From assembly GCA_000431835.1 (NCBI GenBank), contig HF987922.1, positions 51,657 through 115,656 of the forward strand: DNA of 64,000 nucleotides. The letters are read 5' to 3'. The notes under the pieces are model-generated. The model did not search any database and was not told where the DNA came from. It worked only from the letters and a program-made list of their open reading frames with translations. Of the stretch, positions 16,113 through 26,034 are shown one piece after another (position 1 is the first letter of the stretch; every line of letters begins with the position of its first letter). The position numbers and the translations under genes were made by a program. The stretch comes from Succinatimonas sp. CAG:777. Lineage in GTDB: Bacteria > Pseudomonadota > Gammaproteobacteria > Enterobacterales > Succinivibrionaceae.

Positions 16113-18209
16113 TCAACGGATACTGTATGTGGGATACCAGCGTCTGATTAGTGATTTACAGGTGTCTATGTCTGAGTTCATAAGCTTTATTGCTGCTTCT
16201 CTAGCTTGACTTATGAGTTTAAAATCTCTGTTAACATCTACGACTTTGAATAGATCAAAACCTTTTTGTTTTTCACCTAGAACTTCACCAGGACCTCTTA
16301 ATTTAAGATCTTCGGTTGCAATCTTAAAGCCGTCATTTGTACTCTTCATAATAGCAAGACGTTGCATTGCAATGTCGTGATCCATTTCATTATTCTTTTT
16401 ATAAACAAGTATACAGTAGGATTCTTTAGAGCCTCTGCCTACACGTCCTCTTAGCTGATGTAACTGTGCTAAACCAAGTTTGTCAGCGCCTTCAATGATA
16501 ATGATAGATGCATTAGGAACATCCACACCAACTTCTACAATGGTAGTTGCGACAAGAATATTGAATTTGCCTTCAAGAAATCCTTTCATGACTTTGTTTT
16601 TGTCATTAACAGCCATTTGTCCATGCAATAGACCAATTTTAAGTTCAGGCAATTCCTTTTTTAAAAGCTTATAGGCTTCATTTACTGACGCATTCTCGTC
16701 CTCGTCTGTATCAATATTTGGACATATCCAGTATGCTTGAACTCCCTCTTTACATACAACTGATAGTCTTTGAATAATAGAAGCTTTCTTTTCATCAGAC
16801 ATCACAGCTGTGACAATTGGTTTTCTTCCTGCAGGCAACTCATCTAGCTTTGATACATCCAAATCAGAGAACAAGGCTAATTGTAAAGTTCTAGGAATTG
16901 GAGTTGCAGTCATTACCAATTGATGCATGGTGATTTTTTCTGGAGCTTTATGCAAAAGAGCAATTCTTTGGTCAATGCCAAAACGGTGTTGTTCATCGAT
17001 AATTGCAAGCACTAGCGATTTATAACTAATCTCAGGTTGAAATACACTGTGAGTCCCAACGATGACATTTGCTACACCTGATTTGATATCTTCAACAATC
17101 TTGTCCCTTTTACTGCCTTTTACAGATGAGGTTAAAAGAACAGTATTTACCTTGAAAGGATCAAGGAGGTTTTTAATTTTATTGTAATGTTGCTGAGCTA
17201 AAAGTTCTGTAGGTGCCAGGATCACACATTGATTCCCTGAAGCTGAAACTTGAAGGGCAGCAAAGACTGCAATCATGGTTTTTCCTGAACCAACATCACC
17301 GTGAAGCAGTCTTAACATTGGTTTGTCTTTTTCTAAATCTGAGCTTACTTCCTCAATTGAGCGCAACTGGGCATTGGTTAATGAAAATGGTAAAGACTTT
17401 ATAAAATTCTGTTTTATTTCTTTGTTATCAGGAATTATAAGCGCCTTATTTGCACTGTTTTTCCTTTTTAGGAACAGTAAGGTTAACTGATAAGCAATCA
17501 GTTCCTCATAGCACAGTCTTTTAAATGGTGCTGAGTTTTCTAAAATAAATTTGTCTTTAGGATTTTCTAAAGGAAAAGGTCTATGAGACAGTTCAATTGC
17601 TTGGCTTATAGTTAATTTAAAAGGATTTAATTCTGAAGGTAAGATCTCAGGCAAAGACATTACCTTTAAAGAATCTAATACACCAAAGATGATTTTTCTA
17701 ATTGATGCTTGAGGTACCTTCTCGACAGCATGGTACACAGGTGTGAGTCTGTCTGAAGGTAAAAAAGGATCATTGTCTCCAATAAAAGTAACAGTAGGCT
17801 GAGCCATTACTCTTGCTCCACTGTATTCACTTAACTTTACAGAGCCAAAGGCTAAGACTCTTCTTCCTTGGACATAGTTTCTAATCTGATTAGGGTAGAG
17901 ATTAAAGAAAGTCGCTTCAATCTTTCCTGTATCATCCTGAAGAATGACCTTTAATAACCTCACCCTAGAATTTAAAACATTATGAACAGCTACAATGTGT
18001 GCATCTATGAGAACAAAGTTACCGTCGGGGAAGATATCTCTGATTTTAGTTACTTTGGTTTTATCAAGATATTTAAAGGGGAAATCAAAAAGGATGTCAA
18101 AAAGAGTTTTGATCCCCTTATTGTTAAAACTTTTTATATAAGAAGGTCCTAGTCCCTTCAAGGTAGCTATATCAGTACAAGAATATCTTGAGTCATCTTC
18201 TAGTGGCAT
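16113..18209 (-). CDS. recG: ATP-dependent DNA helicase RecG
   Basis: This is a full-length RecG of 698 residues (E. coli 693). The N-terminal wedge/OB domain (about 1-170) includes the LKGLGPSY hairpin-binding start. Helicase motif I is GDVGSGKT at 304-311. Motif II is DEQH at 405-408, followed by RFGIDQR. Motif III is TATPIPRT. The C-terminal helicase lobe has ATTIVEVGVDVPNA and QLRGRVGRG. RecG remodels stalled replication forks and R-loops. The AsmA-like gene starts just after its stop, so the two are co-transcribed. In E. coli recG lies with spoT; here the synteny is partly broken. Confidence 0.97.
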   Translation of the reverse strand: MPLEDDSRYSCTDIATLKGLGPSYIKSFNNKGIKTLFDILFDFPFKYLDKTKVTKIRDIFPDGNFVLIDAHIVAVHNVLNSRVRLLKVILQDDTGKIEATFFNLYPNQIRNYVQGRRVLAFGSVKLSEYSGARVMAQPTVTFIGDNDPFLPSDRLTPVYHAVEKVPQASIRKIIFGVLDSLKVMSLPEILPSELNPFKLTISQAIELSHRPFPLENPKDKFILENSAPFKRLCYEELIAYQLTLLFLKRKNSANKALIIPDNKEIKQNFIKSLPFSLTNAQLRSIEEVSSDLEKDKPMLRLLHGDVGSGKTMIAVFAALQVSASGNQCVILAPTELLAQQHYNKIKNLLDPFKVNTVLLTSSVKGSKRDKIVEDIKSGVANVIVGTHSVFQPEISYKSLVLAIIDEQHRFGIDQRIALLHKAPEKITMHQLVMTATPIPRTLQLALFSDLDVSKLDELPAGRKPIVTAVMSDEKKASIIQRLSVVCKEGVQAYWICPNIDTDEDENASVNEAYKLLKKELPELKIGLLHGQMAVNDKNKVMKGFLEGKFNILVATTIVEVGVDVPNASIIIIEGADKLGLAQLHQLRGRVGRGSKESYCILVYKKNNEMDHDIAMQRLAIMKSTNDGFKIATEDLKLRGPGEVLGEKQKGFDLFKVVDVNRDFKLISQAREAAIKLMNSDIDTCKSLIRRWYPTYSIR

Positions 18210-18279
18210 AAGACATACCTTTTTAAGAGATACTATTCATTGTTAAGCGATATCTACATAAAAGATATCAAAGCTAAAA

Positions 18280-19650
18280 CTATAAAAGCTGTTTAATGAA
18301 GATAGATGCTCTTAATCTTTTAACTTTCTTTAGTAACTTTTGAACTTCTTCTGGGTAGCTTTCAAAACTATCTAAATCATCTACACTGCCTATTTGCTTG
18401 GTGTGACGAAGTAGATATTGTTGCTCATGAGCAAATTTTTCCTGTAATTGATGGAAAGGATCAGAAATGACTATACCATTCTCAAGATCAAGACTCCAAG
18501 CTCTTGGGTTTAAGTTATTTCCTGTAAGTAGAGCAAAGTTGCTGTCTACATACATTCCCTTTACATGATAGGTATTGTTGCCATCCTTCCATAACATGAT
18601 CTTTAGAAGTCCTTTGTCAATGAACTTCTGGTTTTTTGATATGAAATCTTTTAAATTCTGCTCATAGATGTATGGTACTGCGCCCACCGGTGAAAAGTTT
18701 TCCCCTTCTCGAATAAAGAAGTCATTTGCTACTTTATCGCCAACTACTAAAGTTACAGAAACCTCTCGCTCTAAAGCATCTTCAATTGCTGATGACACAT
18801 CTTTTGGAGGGTTGAAGTACGGTGTGCAAATAAACAGTTTTTCTCTCGCAGCCCCTAATAGCCACATGATTGTTCTGTTTAATTGATTACCTTTCTTGCC
18901 CAAACCTGCAATGGGAGTTACACCTATTTGATAATTGCAAATCTTATCGTTTTTAACACTGTATTGAACTTGAGTTAAGTGACGTCTTAATTCGCGGATT
19001 TCATCTCTCATCTCTTTGGCTGGTTTTACAACTCCTTGAGAAAAGTCTTGAACAGCAAAATTAGGATGAAATGCATTAGTTGCAAAAGCACACATGGTGT
19101 TGGCAAGTTCTGCTGAATGAATTTCATGGTATCTATCTAAGCGGTAGCGTCCGTTGTATCCCATGTAAACGTCGTTAATACTTGCTCCTGAGTAAAGAAC
19201 AGTATTATCAAATACAAAGCCTTTTAAGTGCATTACGCCAAAGATTTCTCTCCTTTTTACAGGAACACCATAGATAGCAGGTGGGTTTTCACTGGTTTTG
19301 GCCATCTTGTAATAAAGCTCAGAGTTACCAAGAGATGGTCCTTTACCAATTAAACCTCTTTGAGCGCGATGAAAATCTACATAAACTCTAATATAGAGTT
19401 TTGGATTCTTTTCTTTTGCATCATAAAGTGCTTGTAGAACTTGTCTGCCGATCTCATCATCTTGTAAATATAAAGCAGTGATTAAGATCCTTTCTTTAGC
19501 GCTGGCAATAAGCTCAAGAATTCTATTAAAACAACGATGAGGTGTTTCTAAAATATTATATGAGGAAACATCCACAGGAATAGTAGGCAACTGCTGTAAT
19601 CTGGTCTGACAGTAAATAGCACCAGGTAAGCTCTTTTTTAAGAAAAACAT
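18280..19650 (-). CDS. pssA: Phosphatidylserine synthase (CDP-diacylglycerol-serine O-phosphatidyltransferase)
   Basis: This 456-residue protein belongs to the phospholipase D superfamily. It has two HKD motifs: HLKGFVFD at 141-148 and HVKGMYVD at 362-369. They are followed by YSGASIND and TGNNLNPRAW, both diagnostic of the type I PssA of gammaproteobacteria. The segment VDFHRAQRGLIG also matches E. coli PssA closely. The enzyme makes phosphatidylserine, the precursor of phosphatidylethanolamine, and is a peripheral membrane and ribosome-associated protein in E. coli. Length is nearly the same as E. coli (451). It lies 15 bases after the aminopeptidase gene on the same strand. Psd is not in the window. 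Confidence 0.95.
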   Translation of the reverse strand: MFFLKKSLPGAIYCQTRLQQLPTIPVDVSSYNILETPHRCFNRILELIASAKERILITALYLQDDEIGRQVLQALYDAKEKNPKLYIRVYVDFHRAQRGLIGKGPSLGNSELYYKMAKTSENPPAIYGVPVKRREIFGVMHLKGFVFDNTVLYSGASINDVYMGYNGRYRLDRYHEIHSAELANTMCAFATNAFHPNFAVQDFSQGVVKPAKEMRDEIRELRRHLTQVQYSVKNDKICNYQIGVTPIAGLGKKGNQLNRTIMWLLGAAREKLFICTPYFNPPKDVSSAIEDALEREVSVTLVVGDKVANDFFIREGENFSPVGAVPYIYEQNLKDFISKNQKFIDKGLLKIMLWKDGNNTYHVKGMYVDSNFALLTGNNLNPRAWSLDLENGIVISDPFHQLQEKFAHEQQYLLRHTKQIGSVDDLDSFESYPEEVQKLLKKVKRLRASIFIKQLL

Positions 19651-19665
19651 TATCCGTCAACTCCA

Positions 19666-21603
19666 TTAAATAGCGGCAGTGGCCTTATTTAGCCAAGTAA
19701 TCTCATCTTCTGTTAAAGAAGTAGCTGCGTTTGTAATCACATTATTTACGTTCTGATGGTAATTGTTAAGCCACTCTATTTCTTTTTGTGATAAAAGCTC
19801 TTTATCGATAAATCTCTTATCAAAAGGAACAAGAGTTAAAGGTGAAAAACATAGCATGTGCTGCATTCCTGGTTGGGTGCACTGCATTACAACTAAAAGG
19901 TTTTCTAGTCTAATACCGTACTCACCTTCTTTGTAGTAACCAGGCTCATCAGATAGAACCATTCCAGGAACTAAAGGCACTGTAGATCTTCTAGAAGAAA
20001 TTGTTTGTGGTCCTTCATGAACTGAGAGTACGTGACCTACGCCATGACCTGTACCATGAGCAAAATCAAAACCGCAATCCCATAAAGGTCTTCTTGCAAT
20101 GGCATCTATCTGAATTCCTGATGTGCCTTTAGGGAAGATAAGAGTTGCAAGAGCAATATGCGATTTTAGTACAAGAGTGTACATTCTCTTAATCTCATCG
20201 GTAATATGAGGACCTACAAGAATGGTTCTTGTAATGTCAGTGGTGCCTTCAATGAAATGAGCTCCACTATCAATTAGATATAAGCAATCTTTACCTAAAG
20301 CTCGAGGTGTATCCTCATTTTCATGATTATAGTGGCACATTGCTGCATTTGGACCTAATGCAGAAATTGTTGCAAATGAAGGTTCGATAAAACCGGCTTC
20401 AACTTTTCTAAAACTCAAAGCTCTAGCTGCAAGTTCAGCTTCATCTACACCTTCTACTCTTCTTAAGAAAGTTTCATCGCTATCAGTTGGTTTATCCAAT
20501 GCGGTTAAGTTGTCTAACCATGAAATAAAACGGCACATAGCAATGCCATCTTTGATGTGAGCTTTGTACTCACCTGCAACTTCGATGTGATTTTTGCAAG
20601 CTTTAGGCATCTGACACAATCCTAAGCCTTCTGAAACTTTTGCTCCACCTGAGTACAGTTTTGTCATTACATGAGCGTTAGTAGTTTCTGGATCTACGTA
20701 AACTGTACAAGATGAAGAACACAATCTATCTAAAACATCATCAAAGGCTTCTTCAGGGAAGATATCAATATGACCAATGTGCTCTTGTAACTGATCCTGA
20801 AGATTCTCATCTTTAAAGTGATTTGGATTGATGTACCACTCTAATGCTTCATTAGAGTAGGCTACCATTTTGCAATTGATAACAGGAAGATAAGCTCTGT
20901 CTTTTCCTCTAATGTTTAGTAACCAACAGATACTTTCAGGATCGCAGATTACAGTTGCATCTAAATCTTTATCCCTTAAAGTCTGAGCAATAAGCTGCCT
21001 TTTTTGAGGACTAGGGCAACCATTATATTCATCAGGGAAAATAGAAATTTCTGAAATTACAGATGCTGGTTTATCAGTCCAAATCTTATCTACAAGATTG
21101 TTCTCGGTTGCAACTAGGTTAATGTTGTTCATACCTAGTTCATTCTTGATAGATATATATTCTTCGTAGCTTACGCAATTGATATCAATACCAACAGTTG
21201 AATTCTTTGGCATTACACTTGAAATCCATTTAGCAGGTTTTACTTTTGCTAAATCGAAATCCTGAAAGATATCACTGTCAATCTGCTCTTTTACTTGAAC
21301 AACATATCTTCCATCGACAAAGACAGCACAGTCTCTGTCAACTACAATGCCGTTTTCTGTGTTATCTTGGTTTATTTCAATGTTTTCTTCATTTATCTTG
21401 AGATCATTGCTGGTGATAACAGCATAACCTGCGCTTCCTGAAAAACCTGTAATGTACTTTAGTCTTTCTTCATCTTCATTTAGTTCATAAGACAGGTATT
21501 CATCATCATGAGAAACAATAAGCGCATCAAGATCGTTTTGATCTAGTAATTCTCTTAATGATGCAACTCTTTGCTCAAAAACACTGTTATTCTGATCTGA
21601 CAT
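19666..21603 (-). CDS. Aminopeptidase P family Xaa-Pro metallopeptidase (M24B, three-domain)
   Basis: The 645-residue protein has the large XPNPEP1-like architecture: two creatinase-like N-terminal domains and a C-terminal M24 pita-bread domain. The five metal ligands are in place: Asp445 (LIDSGAHF), Asp456 (TTDITRT), His520 (HGTGHGVGH), Glu553 (DEPGYY) and Glu567 (GIRLENLL). It should remove an N-terminal residue preceding proline, using two manganese ions, in the cytosol. Length fits the long form and exceeds E. coli PepP (441). An unusual point is a short Asn/Glu-rich insert near residues 68-86 (INEENIEINQDNTENG) in the first domain. It heads a likely two-gene unit with pssA and is divergent from prlC. 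Confidence 0.9.
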   Translation of the reverse strand: MSDQNNSVFEQRVASLRELLDQNDLDALIVSHDDEYLSYELNEDEERLKYITGFSGSAGYAVITSNDLKINEENIEINQDNTENGIVVDRDCAVFVDGRYVVQVKEQIDSDIFQDFDLAKVKPAKWISSVMPKNSTVGIDINCVSYEEYISIKNELGMNNINLVATENNLVDKIWTDKPASVISEISIFPDEYNGCPSPQKRQLIAQTLRDKDLDATVICDPESICWLLNIRGKDRAYLPVINCKMVAYSNEALEWYINPNHFKDENLQDQLQEHIGHIDIFPEEAFDDVLDRLCSSSCTVYVDPETTNAHVMTKLYSGGAKVSEGLGLCQMPKACKNHIEVAGEYKAHIKDGIAMCRFISWLDNLTALDKPTDSDETFLRRVEGVDEAELAARALSFRKVEAGFIEPSFATISALGPNAAMCHYNHENEDTPRALGKDCLYLIDSGAHFIEGTTDITRTILVGPHITDEIKRMYTLVLKSHIALATLIFPKGTSGIQIDAIARRPLWDCGFDFAHGTGHGVGHVLSVHEGPQTISSRRSTVPLVPGMVLSDEPGYYKEGEYGIRLENLLVVMQCTQPGMQHMLCFSPLTLVPFDKRFIDKELLSQKEIEWLNNYHQNVNNVITNAATSLTEDEITWLNKATAAI

Positions 21604-21749
21604 AGTTTTCTCTATTTCTTAATGCCATAACATACGGTATTTAATGATTTTTATCATGGGTGATCTTAGCACATACGCCTATATCTATCAAAAATCGATG
21701 TATTTTCAGTGTACAATCATAGAAAAGTAAAAAATATTTATAGGAAAGA

Positions 21750-23813
21750 ATGAATATGTCAGAAATTAAAGATAATCCATTGTTAAATTATAGTGGTCTG
21801 CCTCCTTTCTCACAGGTAAAACCAGAACACGTAAAAAGTGCTGTAGAAACTGCTATTGAAAGATGTAAAAAGCAGATCATTGAATTATCAGAAAAATACA
21901 AAAATGAACCAACTTGGGATAACGTAATTTCACCAATTGAAGAAAATGAAGATCGCTTATCTAAAGTTTGGTCTGTAGTTTCTCATTTAAACTCTGTAAA
22001 TAATACCAAAGAGCTAAGAAAAGCTCATGATGAGTGTTTACCTGTACTATCTCAGTTCTATTCATGGTTTGGTCAATACAAACCTTATTTTGAAGTATTA
22101 AAGAAAATCCAAGCATCTGATGCCTTTGGCAGATTATCAATTCCTCAGCAAAAAGCTATCAAGAATGCTATTCGAGATTTTAAATTAACTGGTGTTGATT
22201 TAAACGAAGCAGAACAGAAGGAATTTGCGCAAATTTCAGCAAAATTAAGTGAATTAACCTCCAAATTTTCAAATAACGTTCTAGATGCAACTCATGGTTA
22301 CACTTTACATGTAACTGACAAAGATAAGTTAAAAGGTTTACCTGAAAGCGCTTTAAAACTAGCTAGTGCAGAAGCTTCAGAGCGTAAATTAGATGGTTAT
22401 GTTTTTACTTTAGAGATGCCATCTTATTTACCATTTATGACTCACTGTGAGAACAGAGATTTAAGAAAAGAGTTATATGTAGCATATAACACTCGCTCTT
22501 CAGAGATAGGTCCAAATGCCGGTAAATGGGATAACGCAAAGGTAATGGAAGAAATCTTATCTTTACGCTACAAAGAAGCAAAACTTTTAGGTTTTGAATC
22601 TTATGCTCATTTATCTTTAGCAACCAAGATGGCAGATACTCCTGAGACTGTAATTAATTTCTTAGAAGATTTAGCTAAAAAGTCTCATGCTCAAGGTGAA
22701 AAAGAAATCTCAACATTACGTGAATATGCTAAAAAGAATGGTGTTGATGATTTACAGCCATGGGATATTGCTTTTTATTCTGAGAAACTGCGTCAAGCTC
22801 AGTACTCATACTCAGAAGAAGAATTACGTCCATATTTCCCAGAGAATAAAGTAATCGAAGGCATGTTTGAATGTGCTCATAGATTATATGGAGTCACTCT
22901 AAAGAAGCGCTTAGGTGTTGATGTTTGGGATGAGAATGTAAAGTGCTTTGATGTCTATGAGGATAAATATGGTTCTAAGATAGGTACTATCTTTATGGAT
23001 CTATATGCTCGACCAGGTAAGAACGGTGGTGCTTGGATGGATGAGTGTTTAACTCGCCGTTATCGTGATGACGGAACTTTACAGTTACCAGTAGCCTACC
23101 TAGTATGTAACTTTACAAGACCTGTAAATGGCAATATTTCTGAGTTAACCCATGATGAAGTGGTAACTATCTTCCATGAGTTTGGTCACTCACTAAATCA
23201 ACTGTTAACCAAGATTGATATTGCTGATGTTTCAGGTATCAATGGTGTACCTTGGGATGCAGTGGAGTTACCAAGCCAGTTCAATGAGAACTTTGCTTGG
23301 CAGGAAGAGGTGTTAAACTTCTTATCAAGTCATGTAAAAACAGGCAAGCCTTTACCAAAAGATAAATTAGATGCTGTTTTAGCTGCTAAGAATTTTGAAT
23401 CAGCTATGGCAATGTTGCGTCAGATAGAATTTGCTCTATTCGACTTTAGAATTCATCTTGAATACGATCCTAATAAGGGTGGCAGAATTTTTGAAATTCT
23501 AAATGAGGTTAAAAAACAGGTTGCTGTGGTTCCTAACTTCAAAGACAGCCGTTTCCCTAATAACTTTACTCATATCTTTTCAGGTGGGTATGCAGCAGGT
23601 TACTACAGCTATAAATGGGCTGAGGTATTAGCCGCTGATGCTTTCTCTCTCTTTGAAGAAAAGGGTATATTTAATCGAGAAGTAGGAAAGAGCTTTGAAG
23701 AACTGATCTTAGCTTGTGGTGGAGCTTCAGATCCATTAAAGAATTTTGAAGAGTTCAGAGGCAGAAAGCCTAGTGTTGATGCTTTGTTAAAGCAAAGCGG
23801 TATTGAACAGTAA
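21750..23813 (+). CDS. prlC: Oligopeptidase A (M3 zinc metallopeptidase)
   Basis: The protein of 687 residues has the M3 zinc motif HEFGH at 476-480 within HDEVVTIFHEFGHSLNQLL. It also has the conserved GGYAAGYYSYKWAEVLAADAF segment near the C-terminus that helps bind substrate. E. coli PrlC is 680 residues and degrades oligopeptides, including cleaved signal peptides, in the cytosol. AGGA precedes two candidate ATGs at 21750 and 21756; the second has better spacing. The gene stands alone, divergent from the aminopeptidase gene, so two peptidases share one control region. Two hairpins follow. RsmJ, often its E. coli neighbour, is elsewhere in this window (36450). Confidence 0.95.
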   Translation: MNMSEIKDNPLLNYSGLPPFSQVKPEHVKSAVETAIERCKKQIIELSEKYKNEPTWDNVISPIEENEDRLSKVWSVVSHLNSVNNTKELRKAHDECLPVLSQFYSWFGQYKPYFEVLKKIQASDAFGRLSIPQQKAIKNAIRDFKLTGVDLNEAEQKEFAQISAKLSELTSKFSNNVLDATHGYTLHVTDKDKLKGLPESALKLASAEASERKLDGYVFTLEMPSYLPFMTHCENRDLRKELYVAYNTRSSEIGPNAGKWDNAKVMEEILSLRYKEAKLLGFESYAHLSLATKMADTPETVINFLEDLAKKSHAQGEKEISTLREYAKKNGVDDLQPWDIAFYSEKLRQAQYSYSEEELRPYFPENKVIEGMFECAHRLYGVTLKKRLGVDVWDENVKCFDVYEDKYGSKIGTIFMDLYARPGKNGGAWMDECLTRRYRDDGTLQLPVAYLVCNFTRPVNGNISELTHDEVVTIFHEFGHSLNQLLTKIDIADVSGINGVPWDAVELPSQFNENFAWQEEVLNFLSSHVKTGKPLPKDKLDAVLAAKNFESAMAMLRQIEFALFDFRIHLEYDPNKGGRIFEILNEVKKQVAVVPNFKDSRFPNNFTHIFSGGYAAGYYSYKWAEVLAADAFSLFEEKGIFNREVGKSFEELILACGGASDPLKNFEEFRGRKPSVDALLKQSGIEQ

Positions 23814-23820
23814 GTGAAAT

Positions 23821-23846
23821 AAAAGAGCAGCAATGCTGCTCTTTTT
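23821..23846. terminator. Bidirectional terminator between prlC and rnb
   Basis: AAAAGAGCAGC and GCTGCTCTTTTT form a long stem with an AAT-type loop directly after the prlC stop. T-runs occur on both strands, so it can serve prlC and also the convergent rnb. Confidence 0.85.
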
Positions 23847-23871
23847 AGACCGTTGTTAATAAAATATGATT

Positions 23872-23908
23872 GATGGAATTAAGACAATAGTTTTAACTCC
23901 ATCTTTTT
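23872..23908 (+). terminator. Second hairpin with T-run after prlC
   Basis: GATGGA and TCCATC pair with an inner TTAA/TTAA stem, then TTTTT on the plus strand. The stem is long and imperfect. It could back up the first terminator. Confidence 0.4.
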
Positions 23909-23910
23909 AT

Positions 23911-25923
23911 TTATCTTCTTCTGTTGAAGTTGTTTCTGTTTCTCTTAGAAGCAGAAGGATCAGGCAGAATCAGCCCTCCAAAAGGCTCGCTGGGGGCACC
24001 TACAACTGATCTTGTTTCTTTGTTAACTTCAACAATTCTTACCTTGATAGGATCTCCTAAACGTTTTACAAGATTACCTTTAACAAAAGCTTCACCAGTA
24101 TCTCCTGACAGGATAAGATCTTCTTTACTCTCAGATATAAATGAGAATGGTACAAAGATCATAGCTCCGTTTTCAGTTAGGATAACCTTTAGACCACCTC
24201 TAGAAATATCAAAGATCTCACCATTGAATACAGTCTTTTTTTCAATTTCTGGCTCTAAGAATTCAACATATAACCAGTCTCTTACATCGCGCTCTGCCAT
24301 TCTGTTGGTACGACGAGCATCATTCATCTCTTTTAAGAGATCTTCATCAGGAAGAGTTGGTTTTACAGTATTAGCAATCAGAGACTTTATCAATCTGTGA
24401 TTTACCATATCTCCGTATTTTCTAATAGGAGACGTCCAAGTTGCATAGTTTTCTACACCTAAAGCATAATGTGGACCTGGAGTAATACTAATCTCAGAGT
24501 ATTCTTGAAGTTTTCTTATTCTGCTGTCTAGATAATCATTGTTGTTATCTACAGCAAATCTTCTAACCTTGTTGTACTCTTCAATGGTATCTAATTTGTC
24601 TTCATCAAAAGGGCATTTTTCTTTTTCAAGTAACTCTACGATGTCCTTTTTCTTCTGCATATCAAAGCCACAGTGGATATTAAAGATACCGCTGTTTAGC
24701 TTCTCTGCTAAGAAGTCACCTGCTGCTACGTTTGAAACAATCATAGCCTCTTCAACAATCTGGTTGGCAATACGTCTGTGGTTTACCTCAATATGATCTA
24801 ATGCTCCGTTATCTTTTAGAACGAACTCATAATCAGGTCTGTTTTTGAAACTTGCAGCATGTGTTGAACGGTAATGATCTCTTACCTTAGTAAACTCAAC
24901 TAATAAAGACAGAATTGGCTTAATTTCCTCTGATGGAGTAAATTTTGCGCCTGCAACTCCTTCTAAGTAATCTGAAATCTCGTTATAAATTAACTTACCG
25001 TGAGATTGGATCTTGGCTAGCTTAAATACAGTCTTATCTTTTAATAATTCGCCATCTTTAGTTATGGTCATGACGCCAACTAAAGCAGGTCTTGCCTCAT
25101 CTGCTCTGAGAGAACACAGATTCTGAGAGAGAATCCTAGGTAACATAGGAATATCTCTACCAGGAAGATAAATTGAGAAAGCTCTGTGTGCTGCTAGATG
25201 ATTTAAAGGTGTGTCCTCAGCAATATAGCCAGTAGGATCTGCAATTGCTGTATAAAGTTTGTAATTATCACCATCTTTTTCGATATACAAAGCATCATCC
25301 ATATCTTCAGTATGCTCAGAGTCGATAGTAACAAAGGGAACTGCAGACATATCTTCTCTTGGAAGAGAATCTTCTAAAAACTTAAACTCAGCGTCTTCAG
25401 GTTCGGTTAAAGGTAAGTCATAACGTCTTAAACTTACTGACCAAGGAGCTTTTGGATCATTTTTCTTACAAATGAACTCATCTAATGATGCTCTAAAGAA
25501 TTTCTTTTCTAAAGCATGAGAGGTTAGGTTACAGATAACCCAATCTCCATTTTCTAGTTTCTGTGATTTGTCTTTACGATGATCATCTGCCTGCATTCTG
25601 ATATTGATGCTTGGATGATCTGGAACAATGTTTAATTTGCCTCCGACAAATAAAACCTTACCTACGAATCTTTTTAGGTATGCTTCAATTAGTTTTTCAG
25701 GAACTGCATGGCTCTTGCCATTACCATCCTCTTCAATGACTGCTCTGATTCTGTCTCCGTTAACGATATTCTTCATATCATTTGGAGTAATAAAGAAAGA
25801 TTCTCTATCTACTTCTAGGAATCCAAAGCCTCTATCTGAGGCCTTAACAAAACCTTCTTTTTTTACTTTTTCTTTTTCAAATGTATTCTTTAACTGACGT
25901 AAAGCTGGATCGTCAAATAACAT
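23911..25923 (-). CDS. rnb: Exoribonuclease II
   Basis: This 670-residue protein is RNase II (E. coli 644). The N-terminus LFDDPALRQLKN aligns with the E. coli start. Cold-shock domains include KASDRGFGFLEVD and the IVPDHP segment. The RNB catalytic core has DSEHTEDMDDALYI with its cluster of acidic metal ligands. A C-terminal S1 domain follows. The enzyme degrades single-stranded RNA 3' to 5' in the cytosol. The ATG at 25923 has GGAG six to seven bases upstream. A TTG 12 bases earlier would place that ribosome site inside the gene, so it was not used. The C-terminus is unusually basic (KRNRNNFNRRR), a small extension over E. coli. Confidence 0.95.
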   Translation of the reverse strand: MLFDDPALRQLKNTFEKEKVKKEGFVKASDRGFGFLEVDRESFFITPNDMKNIVNGDRIRAVIEEDGNGKSHAVPEKLIEAYLKRFVGKVLFVGGKLNIVPDHPSINIRMQADDHRKDKSQKLENGDWVICNLTSHALEKKFFRASLDEFICKKNDPKAPWSVSLRRYDLPLTEPEDAEFKFLEDSLPREDMSAVPFVTIDSEHTEDMDDALYIEKDGDNYKLYTAIADPTGYIAEDTPLNHLAAHRAFSIYLPGRDIPMLPRILSQNLCSLRADEARPALVGVMTITKDGELLKDKTVFKLAKIQSHGKLIYNEISDYLEGVAGAKFTPSEEIKPILSLLVEFTKVRDHYRSTHAASFKNRPDYEFVLKDNGALDHIEVNHRRIANQIVEEAMIVSNVAAGDFLAEKLNSGIFNIHCGFDMQKKKDIVELLEKEKCPFDEDKLDTIEEYNKVRRFAVDNNNDYLDSRIRKLQEYSEISITPGPHYALGVENYATWTSPIRKYGDMVNHRLIKSLIANTVKPTLPDEDLLKEMNDARRTNRMAERDVRDWLYVEFLEPEIEKKTVFNGEIFDISRGGLKVILTENGAMIFVPFSFISESKEDLILSGDTGEAFVKGNLVKRLGDPIKVRIVEVNKETRSVVGAPSEPFGGLILPDPSASKRNRNNFNRRR

Positions 25924-26034
25924 GCTTATCTCCAAAATTATTTTTCACCGCAAATTATACAATGAGGAGGGGCTGTTTTCTGATTTTTGAGAAAAAACAG
26001 GATAAAAGTGCAAGAGATCAATTAGAATATAGAA

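Noticed and set aside
18249..18269. GATATCT/AGATATC repeat between pssA and recG as a terminator
   Set aside because: Seven-bp AT-rich stem with no T-run; too weak to call.
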